A stretch of 37,891 nucleotides of DNA from Nitrososphaerota archaeon (GCA_013287585.1 JABDDN010000013.1:1-37891); one strand, 5' to 3'. Positions 8,496 to 16,112 are shown, numbered from the stretch's first letter. A program made the numbers and translations. The notes: generated from the sequence alone by a model not told the origin.

Positions 8496-8816
8496 TCAAG
8501 TATTTTGCTTAGTGCTACTGTTCATGATCTCATTCCTAATGATAGGAAAATATGATTCAATAATCTCGCCTATCATCAAAATTTCCTCAGAAGATGCTTC
8601 TCTATTATAGATCATTTTAAACGCGGTAAAGGAGCTGCCTAGAATTTGGCCTATTATACTGCCATAGATAAAATCCAAATCATGCTCAAACTTCCAATCA
8701 TTTTTCAATTTTGGATATTCTTGTTTAAGGGTGGGAATAGTCATGATTATTTCGTGTATGTTATCTTCAATTTTGTGACGAAATTCTAAAGTCAGACCCA
8801 CTACGATCAGTATCAT
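8496..8816 (-). CDS. Hypothetical helical protein
   Basis: 106 residues, mostly helical, with no signal peptide; a weak hydrophobic stretch in the middle (GSIIGQILGSSFTAFKMIY) looks more like a buried helix than a membrane span. Not recognised. It is transcribed away from the exported protein at 8860 across a 43-base divergent promoter region. The 184 bases between it and the zinc-finger gene (8312-8495) are AT-rich with nothing I can name. Confidence 0.5.
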   Translation of the reverse strand: MILIVVGLTLEFRHKIEDNIHEIIMTIPTLKQEYPKLKNDWKFEHDLDFIYGSIIGQILGSSFTAFKMIYNREASSEEILMIGEIIESYFPIIRNEIMNSSTKQNT

Positions 8817-8859
8817 TCTATACTAATCTTAATATGTATGTGATTTCGTAATTTCATCA

Positions 8860-9132
8860 ATGGTAAAACTTCAACATATGGGATTACTTGCAATAGCAAT
8901 CTCATCAATATTGGCATTGTCAATTACCTTGCCTGCTGCAACTGCTCTAATACAGAGAGACAACTTCGATGATAGCCATACAACTGCCAGATTCCTTGGC
9001 GGTCAGAAGATTTGTGGTGATCATTTGTGTAAACCTGGTCAGTATGATAAACAGCTGAAGCGATTGAATGATGCACAGCACTCAGTATCTATTAAATGCA
9101 GAGAAGCCTTGCAAAATAAAACAAAGTGCTAG
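8860..9132 (+). CDS. Small secreted cysteine-containing protein
   Basis: 90 residues. A signal peptide (LLAIAISSILALSITLPAATA) is followed by a mature part of about 60 residues with KICGDHLCKPGQYDKQLKRLNDAQ-type sequence; two cysteines sit in CGDHLC and two more further on (IKCREA and the C-terminal KC). Four cysteines in an exported protein suggest disulfides. I believe the CGD-LC-PGE-like motif recurs in thaumarchaeal exported proteins, but no function is known to me. A TATA-like CTTAATATGTA about 27 bases before the ATG fits a leaderless start. Confidence 0.6.
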   Translation: MVKLQHMGLLAIAISSILALSITLPAATALIQRDNFDDSHTTARFLGGQKICGDHLCKPGQYDKQLKRLNDAQHSVSIKCREALQNKTKC

Positions 9133-9192
9133 ATTATTAGTACTCTCCAAAATAGGTTTCATTTATTAATTTAACAAGCATACTAGTGAAAC

Positions 9193-9999
9193 CTAGGCTT
9201 TCATTATTTTGCTGTCTATCAAATATTGTATGCTGGAATCAAAATCTTTGTCTGAGATTTTTCCCTCTGACCACCATATGGCATTTGTTTTAATCCATGA
9301 TGGTATTTGTATGAAACTCGAGTCTTGTTGAGATTGTGAGATTTTTACCATTCCATATTTTGCTATGCCCTGAATTTCTGATGCAAACATTGCGTCATTA
9401 ATAGAACCTTTTGACCATAATATTACGTCATTTTTAATCTGAGATTTTAGTACTGACTGTGTTTCGGATTTGTTTTTTGCATATGATGCAAACTTGTCAA
9501 GACCCGAACCCAGATTTGACAATATTGCTTGGTCTGGTATTGATGGGGCAAGCAGAGACAACATGCCAGAAGTTTGCAACACCATATCCATATTCACTAT
9601 GGTTCCACCATCAGGCGTGCCGTCAAAACCCCATGTTTTTTGCAGTGTGGTGACAATTTTACTTCCTTTTAGATCTCCTGAGATGACCTCTACCACATAG
9701 CTTCCATCAGAGTTTTGTGTATACTTTGTCTGAACATCAAAAAAAATTCCATTTGAACCAACATTGAGTTTTGCAGTATCTGTTCCGGTTAATTCTACTG
9801 ATTTGATATATTCTGGAAAAATCTGTGGATAACTCTGTATATTTGAGAGCGTCTCAAGTAATGCTTGGTTTTTCACATCTACTGTCTTTTTGAGGTTTAG
9901 ATCTTTTTCAGCATATGCTGATTGTGAAATAATTAAAAAAGAAAATACAAATAAAATTAAAGTAAAATAAATTCCAAAGCCTTGTAGTGTTTTAGGCAT
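9193..9999 (-). CDS. Exported START/SRPBCC-like protein with two C-terminal W-W modules
   Basis: About 268 residues when started at the ATG at 9999 (MPKTLQGFGIYFTLILFV), which gives a signal peptide ending near SAYA. The longer frame back to 10092 runs through the upstream gene and is rejected. The middle (about 35-170) resembles the SRPBCC/Coq10-like lipid-binding fold: ALLETLSNIQSYPQIFPEYI at the front and a pattern of beta strands, closing with a long helix (LGSGLDKFASYAKNK). The C-terminus has two W-W modules, one degenerate (VILWSKGSINDAMF) and one canonical (IPSWIKTNAIWWSEG). Its start overlaps the end of the upstream gene by 8 bases, so they are translationally coupled. Confidence 0.7.
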   Translation of the reverse strand: MPKTLQGFGIYFTLILFVFSFLIISQSAYAEKDLNLKKTVDVKNQALLETLSNIQSYPQIFPEYIKSVELTGTDTAKLNVGSNGIFFDVQTKYTQNSDGSYVVEVISGDLKGSKIVTTLQKTWGFDGTPDGGTIVNMDMVLQTSGMLSLLAPSIPDQAILSNLGSGLDKFASYAKNKSETQSVLKSQIKNDVILWSKGSINDAMFASEIQGIAKYGMVKISQSQQDSSFIQIPSWIKTNAIWWSEGKISDKDFDSSIQYLIDSKIMKA

Positions 10000-10669
10000 G
10001 AGAGTAAACAGTTGACGGCACCTTGATGTAGTCGTCAGGCAACATTCCTTTTTCATTAAAGTTTTTTTGAATATTGGAATCTGCAAGTCCATTTTGTATG
10101 TTCAAATTTGCGTTTACTTGAACCAGTTCTGAGTGTCTTATTGCTGCATATTTTGTAAATTCTTGTATTGCCTCTTGCCACGTGCCGCCGTTATCAAGAA
10201 CTTTTTTCATTGCCGCATGTCCTGCATCGATTCTTTGCGATGTGAAATTAAACTCGCCCCAGAAAATATTCTGTATTTTGGTATTGTTTACTGTAGACAC
10301 AAAGCTCCTAAAAGCAACTGTTGGGGTGTGTGGTAAATTATTAAGATCCATTAGCTGTTGTGCCTGCTTTTCCAGTTGTGCGGTAACTAGTCTTTGTTGA
10401 TCGATTAGTATTTTATTTGTCTCTGCATCCTTTTGATTTTTTTGTAATTCCGCAACCTGTTTTTTGGAATATTCTATTTCAAGCAAAATTTTTTGTGCCA
10501 TTGGATTGTTTTTTAGGGCATCTCCAGCAATGGTTTGGGATTGAAATTGCGTTTGATTGCCTGTTTGGACTTGAGCCCAAGCAAGTTGCTGAGTTCCGTT
10601 AAATGCTGTTACAAATAATACTGCGCTTGATATTGCTATCAAAGATCGAATTATTTGTTTTCCACTCAT
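9992..10669 (-). CDS. Exported coiled-coil protein, first gene of MarR-controlled pair
   Basis: 225 residues with a signal peptide (IIRSLIAISSAVLFVTAF, cleavage near AWA). Residues about 60-110 form a coiled coil rich in Q, K and E. The rest is helical and soluble-looking, with ASTP-like features absent; no known family. The start codon lies about 25-30 bases from the shared GTATATAAC element, so the transcript may be leaderless. The inverted repeat at 10701-10714 lies just upstream of that element, which makes control by the divergent MarR protein plausible. It is coupled by an 8-base overlap to the START-like protein, suggesting both act together at the surface. Confidence 0.6.
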   Translation of the reverse strand: MSGKQIIRSLIAISSAVLFVTAFNGTQQLAWAQVQTGNQTQFQSQTIAGDALKNNPMAQKILLEIEYSKKQVAELQKNQKDAETNKILIDQQRLVTAQLEKQAQQLMDLNNLPHTPTVAFRSFVSTVNNTKIQNIFWGEFNFTSQRIDAGHAAMKKVLDNGGTWQEAIQEFTKYAAIRHSELVQVNANLNIQNGLADSNIQKNFNEKGMLPDDYIKVPSTVYSHA

Positions 10670-10700
10670 CGAAAGATAATTAGCTTAAAGGTATATAACT

Positions 10701-10714
10701 ATTGGTGTACCAAT
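10701..10714. promoter_or_regulatory. Inverted-repeat operator, MarR type
   Basis: ATTGGT-GT-ACCAAT is a perfect inverted repeat with a 2-base spacer. It directly adjoins the TATA-like GTATATAAC (10691-10699) in the 67-base region between the divergent marR gene and the exported-protein pair. For marR it sits just after TATA, for the other genes just before it, so one bound dimer could silence both. Confidence 0.6.
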
Positions 10715-10736
10715 CATTTGTATAGGATTCAATGGT

Positions 10737-11237
10737 ATGCCAATTATGAAGAAACTAGACTTTGAAAACACATTAGGTATGGCAATTAAGCTATCCTCTA
10801 AATCACTTGAGAGGGCAATGGATATTGAATTAAAGGACCTGCATGGTCTCTCAAGCGGTCAATGGAAAGTTATTCTCGCATTATCTATTGAAGATGGTTT
10901 TTCACAAAAAGATCTTGCAGAAAGAATTTTTGTTGATAGTACTACACTAGTGCCAATAATTGATAGTATGGAAAAAAAAGGACTAGTTGAACGAAGAACT
11001 GATCAGAAAGATAGAAGAAATAACAGGATCTTCCTATCAGGAAAATCAAAATCACTAGTTGATCCAATCATAGAAAGTATCTTTCGTATAAGAAAAATTG
11101 TTTATAAAAATATTCCAGAACACGATCTAGAATTTGCTAGAAACATATTAAAGAAAATAACAGAAAATGCGGACTCTTATATGGCAAAAAATAATGACAA
11201 AACTGAGGAGCCAATAAAACAAAAAGCAAGAGTTTAG
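10737..11237 (+). CDS. MarR-family transcriptional regulator
   Basis: 166 residues (157 if the in-frame ATG at 10746 is used, MKKLDFENTLG, which matches the start of its paralogue at 21293). It shows the full MarR plan: an N-terminal dimerisation helix, the winged HTH (SQKDLAERIFVDSTTLVPII recognition region), the wing motif DRRNNRIFLSGKS, and C-terminal dimer helices. MarR proteins are usually repressors released by small phenolic or oxidant-type ligands. It is divergent from two exported-protein genes and probably controls them and itself through the 14-base inverted repeat. The ligand is unknown. Confidence 0.85.
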   Translation: MPIMKKLDFENTLGMAIKLSSKSLERAMDIELKDLHGLSSGQWKVILALSIEDGFSQKDLAERIFVDSTTLVPIIDSMEKKGLVERRTDQKDRRNNRIFLSGKSKSLVDPIIESIFRIRKIVYKNIPEHDLEFARNILKKITENADSYMAKNNDKTEEPIKQKARV

Positions 11238-11285
11238 TAAAATATAAGGTAGATTTTAAAAAGAACAAGATATATCATCAAATAC

Positions 11286-11543
11286 ATGAGTGCAGGTACA
11301 ATTAGAAAAGCAAAGGAACTTGCCAAAAACGGTGTAGTGGAAATAGAAGATGATCTCTATCAAGTAAGATCCTCAAGTGATCCTTCTAAATCATATTTTG
11401 TAACATCAGATTCCTGCGATTGTCAGGGATTCAAGAACTTTTACAAGTTTCATCATGGAAAAAGTCTTAAAGCCAATTGTTCTCATCTTGAAGCAGTAAA
11501 AATTTTCAAACAAATAAAAGAAAACCTTAATGGTAAAAAATAG
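11286..11543 (+). CDS. SWIM zinc-finger protein
   Basis: 85 residues forming little more than one SWIM domain: C44-x-C46 (SCDCQGF) and C65-x-H67 (NCSHLEA), the CxC...CxH zinc ligand set. SWIM domains bind DNA or proteins. The GTATA-like GATTTTAAAAAG about 27 bases upstream of the ATG indicates its own leaderless transcript, though it lies only 48 bases after marR. Stand-alone SWIM proteins of this size occur in thaumarchaea; the role is unknown. Confidence 0.8.
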   Translation: MSAGTIRKAKELAKNGVVEIEDDLYQVRSSSDPSKSYFVTSDSCDCQGFKNFYKFHHGKSLKANCSHLEAVKIFKQIKENLNGKK

Positions 11544-11548
11544 AAAAA

Positions 11549-12217
11549 TTATTGTGGAATTTTTTTGAATTCCTTTTCTTTTACAGTGATGATTCCAGTT
11601 TCTACAACTGGTCTCTCACCAAGTGCCTTTTCTATTGCCTTGTTGCTTAGTTTGAGTGCTTGTTCTATATTCATGTCTGCACTATACTCTCTTTGAATCT
11701 CAGTTAGTGCTACATCTGAGGATTGGCCTATTGCAAATCCTGAACCTCCAAAGAATGTTCCGCTGGGATCTACTTGATACAACTGGACTCCCTTTTGATC
11801 AATGCCAGCTATTATTACTGAAGCCGCTTGTGGCCTTACTGCATAGATTGTATACCTATGTAGGAATGTTCCAAGGTGTTTTGCTAAAGAGCTTACATCA
11901 ATGGAATTCTCAAAGGTTAGCCTGTGTCTTTGTGCCTCAACTCGTAACTCATCAATTAATTGCAATATGTCTCCAATGTATCCAGAGCCTGTGGCACCAA
12001 CATGTGAGTCGATGACAAATATTTTTTCTGATGGATCTATCAATGTACGGGTTGGCTTGATGTGACTTGATATCAATGCAAATTCTGGTGTTTTGATTCC
12101 AATTGTAGTTGAACCTCTGTTTACTGCCTCTAATGCACTGTCAACTAGAACTAGTCTGCCCTGTGGACCATAAAAATTTGTATACCTGCCAAATCCAGCA
12201 GACGAATCTTCTGACAT
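11549..12217 (-). CDS. Divergent proteasome alpha-like subunit
   Basis: 222 residues with the Ntn-hydrolase proteasome fold. Its alpha-type features are the GRL.LV-x8-A.-NRGSTTIGIK segment and the later DPSGTFFGGSGFAIG and QREYSADMNIEQALKL blocks. No N-terminal catalytic threonine is exposed, as in alpha subunits. Two alpha hallmarks are altered: the YDR gating motif is replaced by FGRYTNFYGP, and the QVEYA segment by VLVDSALEA. It may therefore be a second, specialised alpha subunit, or a partner of the adjacent beta subunit alone. Its start follows the beta stop with no gap, so the two are co-expressed. Confidence 0.8.
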   Translation of the reverse strand: MSEDSSAGFGRYTNFYGPQGRLVLVDSALEAVNRGSTTIGIKTPEFALISSHIKPTRTLIDPSEKIFVIDSHVGATGSGYIGDILQLIDELRVEAQRHRLTFENSIDVSSLAKHLGTFLHRYTIYAVRPQAASVIIAGIDQKGVQLYQVDPSGTFFGGSGFAIGQSSDVALTEIQREYSADMNIEQALKLSNKAIEKALGERPVVETGIITVKEKEFKKIPQ

Positions 12218-12796
12218 TTAGCTAGTTACCTCCTTTACCAACAAGTTTGGAATTGCTAATACGTCAATTCCATTGCCAGAGCCAGGGTCGCGTTCCATTG
12301 CAGCGGCAACCGCCTTACTTACTATCTCTTTTGCTTTTTCATTAGTAATGTCCTTGTTGTATACACTTTCAAGAACCCCGTATGCTATTGGTGAACCAGA
12401 ACCTGACGCTGCAAAATCCTCATTAGTTATTGCACCACTCATGTCGGCAACAAAGACATGCCCGCCATCTTGATCAACTCCTGCGACCAACAATTCTACA
12501 TAATATGGCTGGTAGTTTCTAAGCCCTGAATATGCCAAATTCGCAATCAATCTAGTTGATTCTTTGACATCTAATGGAAATCCTCGTCGTAGTTCCATCA
12601 GCTTTCTTTCTGCTTTTGCAACCTTGATCAGATATTCTGCATCTGATAGCTGACCTGCTATTGCTATTGCCAAAGTATCGTCTATTTTTGCAATTTTTTG
12701 TGTTATCTTTGATCCAATGAAAAAGCCTTTGCTTGCTCTTTTATCAGAACCAAGAACAACGCCTTCTTTTGTTTTTATTCCAACTATTGTTGTCAT
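12218..12796 (-). CDS. psmB: Proteasome beta subunit
   Basis: 192 residues. Removal of Met1 alone would expose threonine 1 of the sequence TTIVGIK, so no long propeptide is needed. The catalytic set is intact: Thr2, Asp18 and Lys34 in the precursor, corresponding to T1, D17 and K33 of the mature protein. GSGSPIAYG and a GNGIDV segment match the other conserved active-site blocks. It should be the proteolytic subunit of a 20S proteasome that degrades unfolded or tagged proteins in the cytosol. The gene precedes the divergent alpha-like gene directly and follows the winged-helix gene by 60 bases. Confidence 0.93.
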   Translation of the reverse strand: MTTIVGIKTKEGVVLGSDKRASKGFFIGSKITQKIAKIDDTLAIAIAGQLSDAEYLIKVAKAERKLMELRRGFPLDVKESTRLIANLAYSGLRNYQPYYVELLVAGVDQDGGHVFVADMSGAITNEDFAASGSGSPIAYGVLESVYNKDITNEKAKEIVSKAVAAAMERDPGSGNGIDVLAIPNLLVKEVTS

Positions 12797-12856
12797 TAAT
12801 GATATGATAGAGTGTTAACTATTAGTTGACCACGCATCAAAAAATTCAGTCACAGT

Positions 12857-13471
12857 TTAATTTAATTTGTTATTTGGATTTGTTGAAAAGCTACCGTATT
12901 GGTTACCATATAATTTGGATACTTCTTGGATAATTCTATATGCGCTAACCATTGCATCTGACTTGTCTTTCTCAGTTGTTGCACTTGATTCTATAGTTAT
13001 GTAATTTGGTGCAATTCTAAGATTAAGATCAAATGAACCAAATTCACTTAACCACTGTAATACATAATCAGTTTGACTTTCTACCATACCAATCCATCGT
13101 AGATTTTTGAACCATCGTCCTGCCATGTTGGTGATTATGTCGCTTGCATGAACATTTGATGGAACGTATGTTTGAAGAAGTGGAGTATATGAAATTTTTA
13201 ATTTAGGATCTTCTTTTGCAAGAAACGCTCCCTTTTCACTTAGCTTGTATCCTAGTTGAGATTTTTCTATGAGATCTAATTCGTGTAACCGTTGTAATGA
13301 GCGTGACAAGCTCTCTTGGTGCATGCCTAACTTTCTCATTATTCCTCTGAAGGTATAGTTTGAATTGTTCTCACTTAACACATCTAGAACTTTGGAATCG
13401 TTTGGTCTGACATCTAACTCATCTATGTGTCCCCGTTCTTCATTTGACGAATTAATTATAATGTCATCCAT
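12857..13471 (-). CDS. Winged-helix protein, probable transcriptional regulator
   Basis: 204 residues. Residues about 25-90 form a winged HTH: SKVLDVLSENNSNYTFRGIM, then HQESLSRSLQRLHELDLIEK as the recognition region and LSEKGAFLAK as the wing. The C-terminal 110 residues form an unrecognised alpha/beta domain (WFKNLRWIGMVE; LNLRIAPNYITIESS) that may sense a ligand. It precedes the proteasome beta gene on the same strand by 60 bases and may be co-transcribed with it, but no operator was found. Confidence 0.7.
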   Translation of the reverse strand: MDDIIINSSNEERGHIDELDVRPNDSKVLDVLSENNSNYTFRGIMRKLGMHQESLSRSLQRLHELDLIEKSQLGYKLSEKGAFLAKEDPKLKISYTPLLQTYVPSNVHASDIITNMAGRWFKNLRWIGMVESQTDYVLQWLSEFGSFDLNLRIAPNYITIESSATTEKDKSDAMVSAYRIIQEVSKLYGNQYGSFSTNPNNKLN

Positions 13472-13718
13472 TGATTATCACTTGTTTTTTCCTTCGTAAA
13501 TACATTTGTACTATTCCACTTATCATACTTGCTATTCAAAGATCCATCTTAACAAGTACGTGTATTGAATTACCTTAACTAATGGTAAGTTTGTTTGTTG
13601 ACAAAATTTCATGTGACCAAGTTTTATGATGATTAGTCACTTTATCGAGTCTGAAAAGAACTAACAAAATCATATATGAAAACGTTCATTTGTTATTGAG
13701 GGTTAACGTGGATAAGTA
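13472..13718. promoter_or_regulatory. Divergent promoter region upstream of doxX
   Basis: This 247-base gene-free stretch separates the winged-helix gene (minus) from doxX (plus). It contains ATCATATATGAA near 13671, a suitable TATA element for doxX with a short leader. An imperfect inverted repeat, TTACC-9-GGTAA, lies near 13572-13590, and GTGAC/GTCAC arms lie near 13613-13640. None is strong enough to call an operator. I see no gene or RNA in it. Confidence 0.35.
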
Positions 13719-14135
13719 ATGGTTGAAGCCGCTCTTAGAACTAACAGGTTGCACGATCTTAGCCATTTTGGATTAAGAATTGTCGTAGGTGTTTTTTTCA
13801 TTGTTCATAGTCAAATGAAATTTGGTAGCGGATTTGGAGGATTTCTTGCAAGCATAGGTCTTCCCGCTGAAATGGGCATCCTTGTAGGATTGTTGGAATT
13901 GATAGGAGGCTCTCTTCTTGTTGTAGGAGTGCTAACAAGAATATCAAGTAGTCTTATTGCAATTAATATGCTTGGAGCAATTGTTTATGTAAAAAAAGCA
14001 CGGGCGTTTTCCGGTATGGGTGGAGTGGAGCTTGAATTACTGTCATTTATAATCTTATTAACAATAATAGTTTTGGGACCTGGCAGAGTTTCAATTTCAC
14101 ATATTGTAAAAAAGATTCCAAGATTTTTACAATAA
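13719..14135 (+). CDS. DoxX-family membrane protein
   Basis: 138 residues with four predicted membrane helices and the DoxX pattern: LRIVVGVFFIVHSQMKFG in helix 1, LPAEMGILVGLLELIGGSLL in helix 2, and a GLLTR-like VLTRISS turn. DoxX proteins are small quinone-linked or thiol-stress-linked membrane proteins whose exact reaction varies and is mostly unknown. It is monocistronic here and divergent from the proteasome operon. The ATG has no strong Shine-Dalgarno sequence. Confidence 0.85.
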   Translation: MVEAALRTNRLHDLSHFGLRIVVGVFFIVHSQMKFGSGFGGFLASIGLPAEMGILVGLLELIGGSLLVVGVLTRISSSLIAINMLGAIVYVKKARAFSGMGGVELELLSFIILLTIIVLGPGRVSISHIVKKIPRFLQ

Positions 14136-14162
14136 ATGTTAGAGAATAATTGGAAAATTAAC

Positions 14163-14194
14163 CAACAGGGGTGATGACTTTACCGCCCCTGTTG
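14163..14194 (+). terminator. GC-rich hairpin downstream of doxX
   Basis: CAACAGGGG (14163-14171) pairs perfectly with CCCCTGTTG (14186-14194) across a 14-base loop, 28 bases after the doxX stop. No T-run follows, so a simple terminator is not certain. A second, bulged stem (TGTGGGCT / AGCCACA, about 14210-14255) follows. The 287 bases from 14136 to 14422 are otherwise AT-rich and hold only the promoter of the next gene; a small structured RNA or a worn transposon end is the alternative. Confidence 0.35.
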
Positions 14195-14422
14195 TGGGTA
14201 TTTGGTATGCTTGTGGGCTCACCATTACTTTGGTTTTGAGCTTACTAAGCCACATCACTATATGATAAATAAAAAAGTCGTATCAATACTGCCAAATACT
14301 TAAAAACATTATTTTGCTGTCTCTATTATTGAATTTACAAAAATTATGACGCTTTTACCTTAGAACTTTCTGCTGAGCAATTCATGAAAAGCTCTTTTAA
14401 ACGGAAATATGCGATATAAATT

Positions 14423-15154
14423 ATGAATGATGTTGATAATAATTCCAGGGAAGATAAAAAAACAGACGATCTTGCAATCAAAGCTGAAGAATATCTTGAA
14501 ATCATTAGTACTGAGGATGAACGAATTAAAATCATTGGCGAAGAACTGGCAAATGATACGGGCAGAGCTATATTTGGAAAGATTTCACAAGGAATTGTGA
14601 GTCCAAATGATTTGGCAAAGGCGTTGAACATCTCACTTCCATTAATTAATTGGCACATAAACAGACTGTTAAGCGTTGGATTGGTAAAGGTAGAAAAAAC
14701 AGAATTAAGCTCAAAAAATAAACAAATGAAATACTATGGCCCAGTAAAGACTGCCCTTGTAATAATTCCTCCAGAAAATTCATCAGGTAACAGTATATCA
14801 CAGCCAAGAAAAGAAACCGTACTGTTAAAGCTTAGACAGTATCTTGCAAGCTTTGCAGCTTTTGTTGCTGGCGCATCAGGAATTTATTTTGCAGAAAAAA
14901 GTCAATCTCCAGAAATGATACAATCTACTCCTCAGATGGCAGCAAAAGAAATAGCTCCAAGTGAAGGATCATTACATGCAGCTGCTCCTATGGCTCCATC
15001 TGTTGCGGCAACTCCTACCCCAGAACCATCTGTTTTATCTGGTGAGCCAATGATGATTTTAATTGCAGTACTTGGAGGTGCTGCGATATTTTGTGCAATG
15101 TTTTTTGGAATTAGATTATACAATAAAAGAAGGAAAATAAAAAAATTAAATTAA
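14423..15154 (+). CDS. Membrane-anchored HTH (ArsR-like) regulator
   Basis: 243 residues. A winged HTH lies at about 40-115 (LANDTGRAIFGKISQGIVS; LAKALNISLPLINWHINRLL recognition region). TM helix 1 is at about 138-157 and TM helix 2 at about 208-232, ending in a basic tail (NKRRKIKK). The two helices put the HTH and the tail in the cytosol and expose a 50-residue Ala/Pro/Ser-rich loop outside. This suggests a one-component regulator that senses an envelope signal directly, as ToxR-type proteins do in bacteria; the signal is unknown. It is followed by the SIMPL protein gene on the same strand, 142 bases away. Confidence 0.75.
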   Translation: MNDVDNNSREDKKTDDLAIKAEEYLEIISTEDERIKIIGEELANDTGRAIFGKISQGIVSPNDLAKALNISLPLINWHINRLLSVGLVKVEKTELSSKNKQMKYYGPVKTALVIIPPENSSGNSISQPRKETVLLKLRQYLASFAAFVAGASGIYFAEKSQSPEMIQSTPQMAAKEIAPSEGSLHAAAPMAPSVAATPTPEPSVLSGEPMMILIAVLGGAAIFCAMFFGIRLYNKRRKIKKLN

Positions 15155-15296
15155 TTTCAAATCATAAATTTCAATGATTTCATGCAAAAACAAAAAATAC
15201 ACGTTATTTGAGATTATTTTATAATTTTTTAGTAAAAAATTAGATTAAATTCAAATTTAATCAAAGCCTATATGCACTGCGTACTATTGTGGTGTA

Positions 15297-16094
15297 ATGA
15301 CAACAAACAGAACAAAATTCATGCTTGCAACACTTGCTGTTATTGCAATTGTTTCAACAGTAATTGTTGCTAGCATACAGACATCACAAGATAAAGCATA
15401 TGGACAACAGGTGCCAATTTCTTTCACTACAAGTGAAAAAACAATAACTGTCACTGGGACTGCAACAACTTCGATATCTCCAGACATTGTAACATTACAG
15501 TTTGGTGTTGATACTGAAGCAAAGACTGCACAAGATGCAATCTCTGCAAATTCTAATGTAATGGACTCGGTAGTTACTGCAGTCACAAGCCTTGGAATAA
15601 CAAAAGATGAGATGAGCACTGCAAGTTTTAGCATCTATCCAGTGTACAACTATTCTGTACCAGATCCAATGACTGGAATACAGAAAACAATGCTTACTGG
15701 ATACAAAGCCTCAAACACTTTGTTTGTCAAGACAACCAAGCTATCTTTGACTGGAAAGATTATAGATTCAGCAGTTGGAGCAGGTGCAAATAGAGTGGAC
15801 GACGTATCGTTTTCCTTATCGCCTACAAAACAGCAAAGTACACAGAATGATCTGTTGAGCAATGCAGTTGTAGATGCCAAATCAAAGGCAGAAAAAGCAC
15901 TTGCACCATTAGGTGAGAAAATAACTGGAGTAAAATCAGTAAGCCTTTCAGACTTTAATGTCCCGCCACCACGACCAGTTTACTATGCTGGGGCTATGGC
16001 TGCACCATCTGTTGCAAAAGATACGCAGATTTTCTCGTCAAACCAGGATGTCACGACTACTGCAAACGTAATATTTTTGATTGGAGATCAGTAG
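15297..16094 (+). CDS. SIMPL-domain (DUF541) exported protein
   Basis: 265 residues. A signal peptide or N-terminal anchor (about 8-35) is followed by a complete SIMPL domain: ITVTGTATTSISPDIVTLQF at the front, then the long helix, and SFSIYPVYNY and GYKASNTLFVKT blocks. SIMPL proteins form periplasmic or surface oligomers and have been linked to oxidative-stress protection (known from bacteria such as E. coli YggE). A TATA-like CCTATATGCAC near 15267 is spaced for a leaderless ATG. It lies beside the membrane-anchored regulator, which may control it (inference). Confidence 0.85.
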   Translation: MTTNRTKFMLATLAVIAIVSTVIVASIQTSQDKAYGQQVPISFTTSEKTITVTGTATTSISPDIVTLQFGVDTEAKTAQDAISANSNVMDSVVTAVTSLGITKDEMSTASFSIYPVYNYSVPDPMTGIQKTMLTGYKASNTLFVKTTKLSLTGKIIDSAVGAGANRVDDVSFSLSPTKQQSTQNDLLSNAVVDAKSKAEKALAPLGEKITGVKSVSLSDFNVPPPRPVYYAGAMAAPSVAKDTQIFSSNQDVTTTANVIFLIGDQ

Positions 16095-16105
16095 CTCCAC
16101 CCACC

Positions 16106-16112
16106 TTTTTTT
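16106..16112 (+). terminator. T-run after SIMPL gene
   Basis: Seven T residues follow CCACCCACC 12 bases after the stop codon. A T-run in a mostly A/T gap is the typical archaeal intrinsic terminator; no hairpin is needed. Confidence 0.35.

Noticed and set aside
9459-9700. Two plus-strand frames opposite the START-like gene
   Set aside because: Overlapping each other and antisense to a gene with a signal peptide and W-W modules.
10000-10092. N-terminal extension of the START-like protein
   Set aside because: It runs through the end of the upstream gene; the ATG at 9999 gives a proper signal peptide and an 8-base overlap.
14139-14255. 38-residue minus-strand open frame over the GC-rich hairpins
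   Set aside because: Too short, no family, explained better by the stems; a link with TnpB tails was considered but is too weak to call as a gene.
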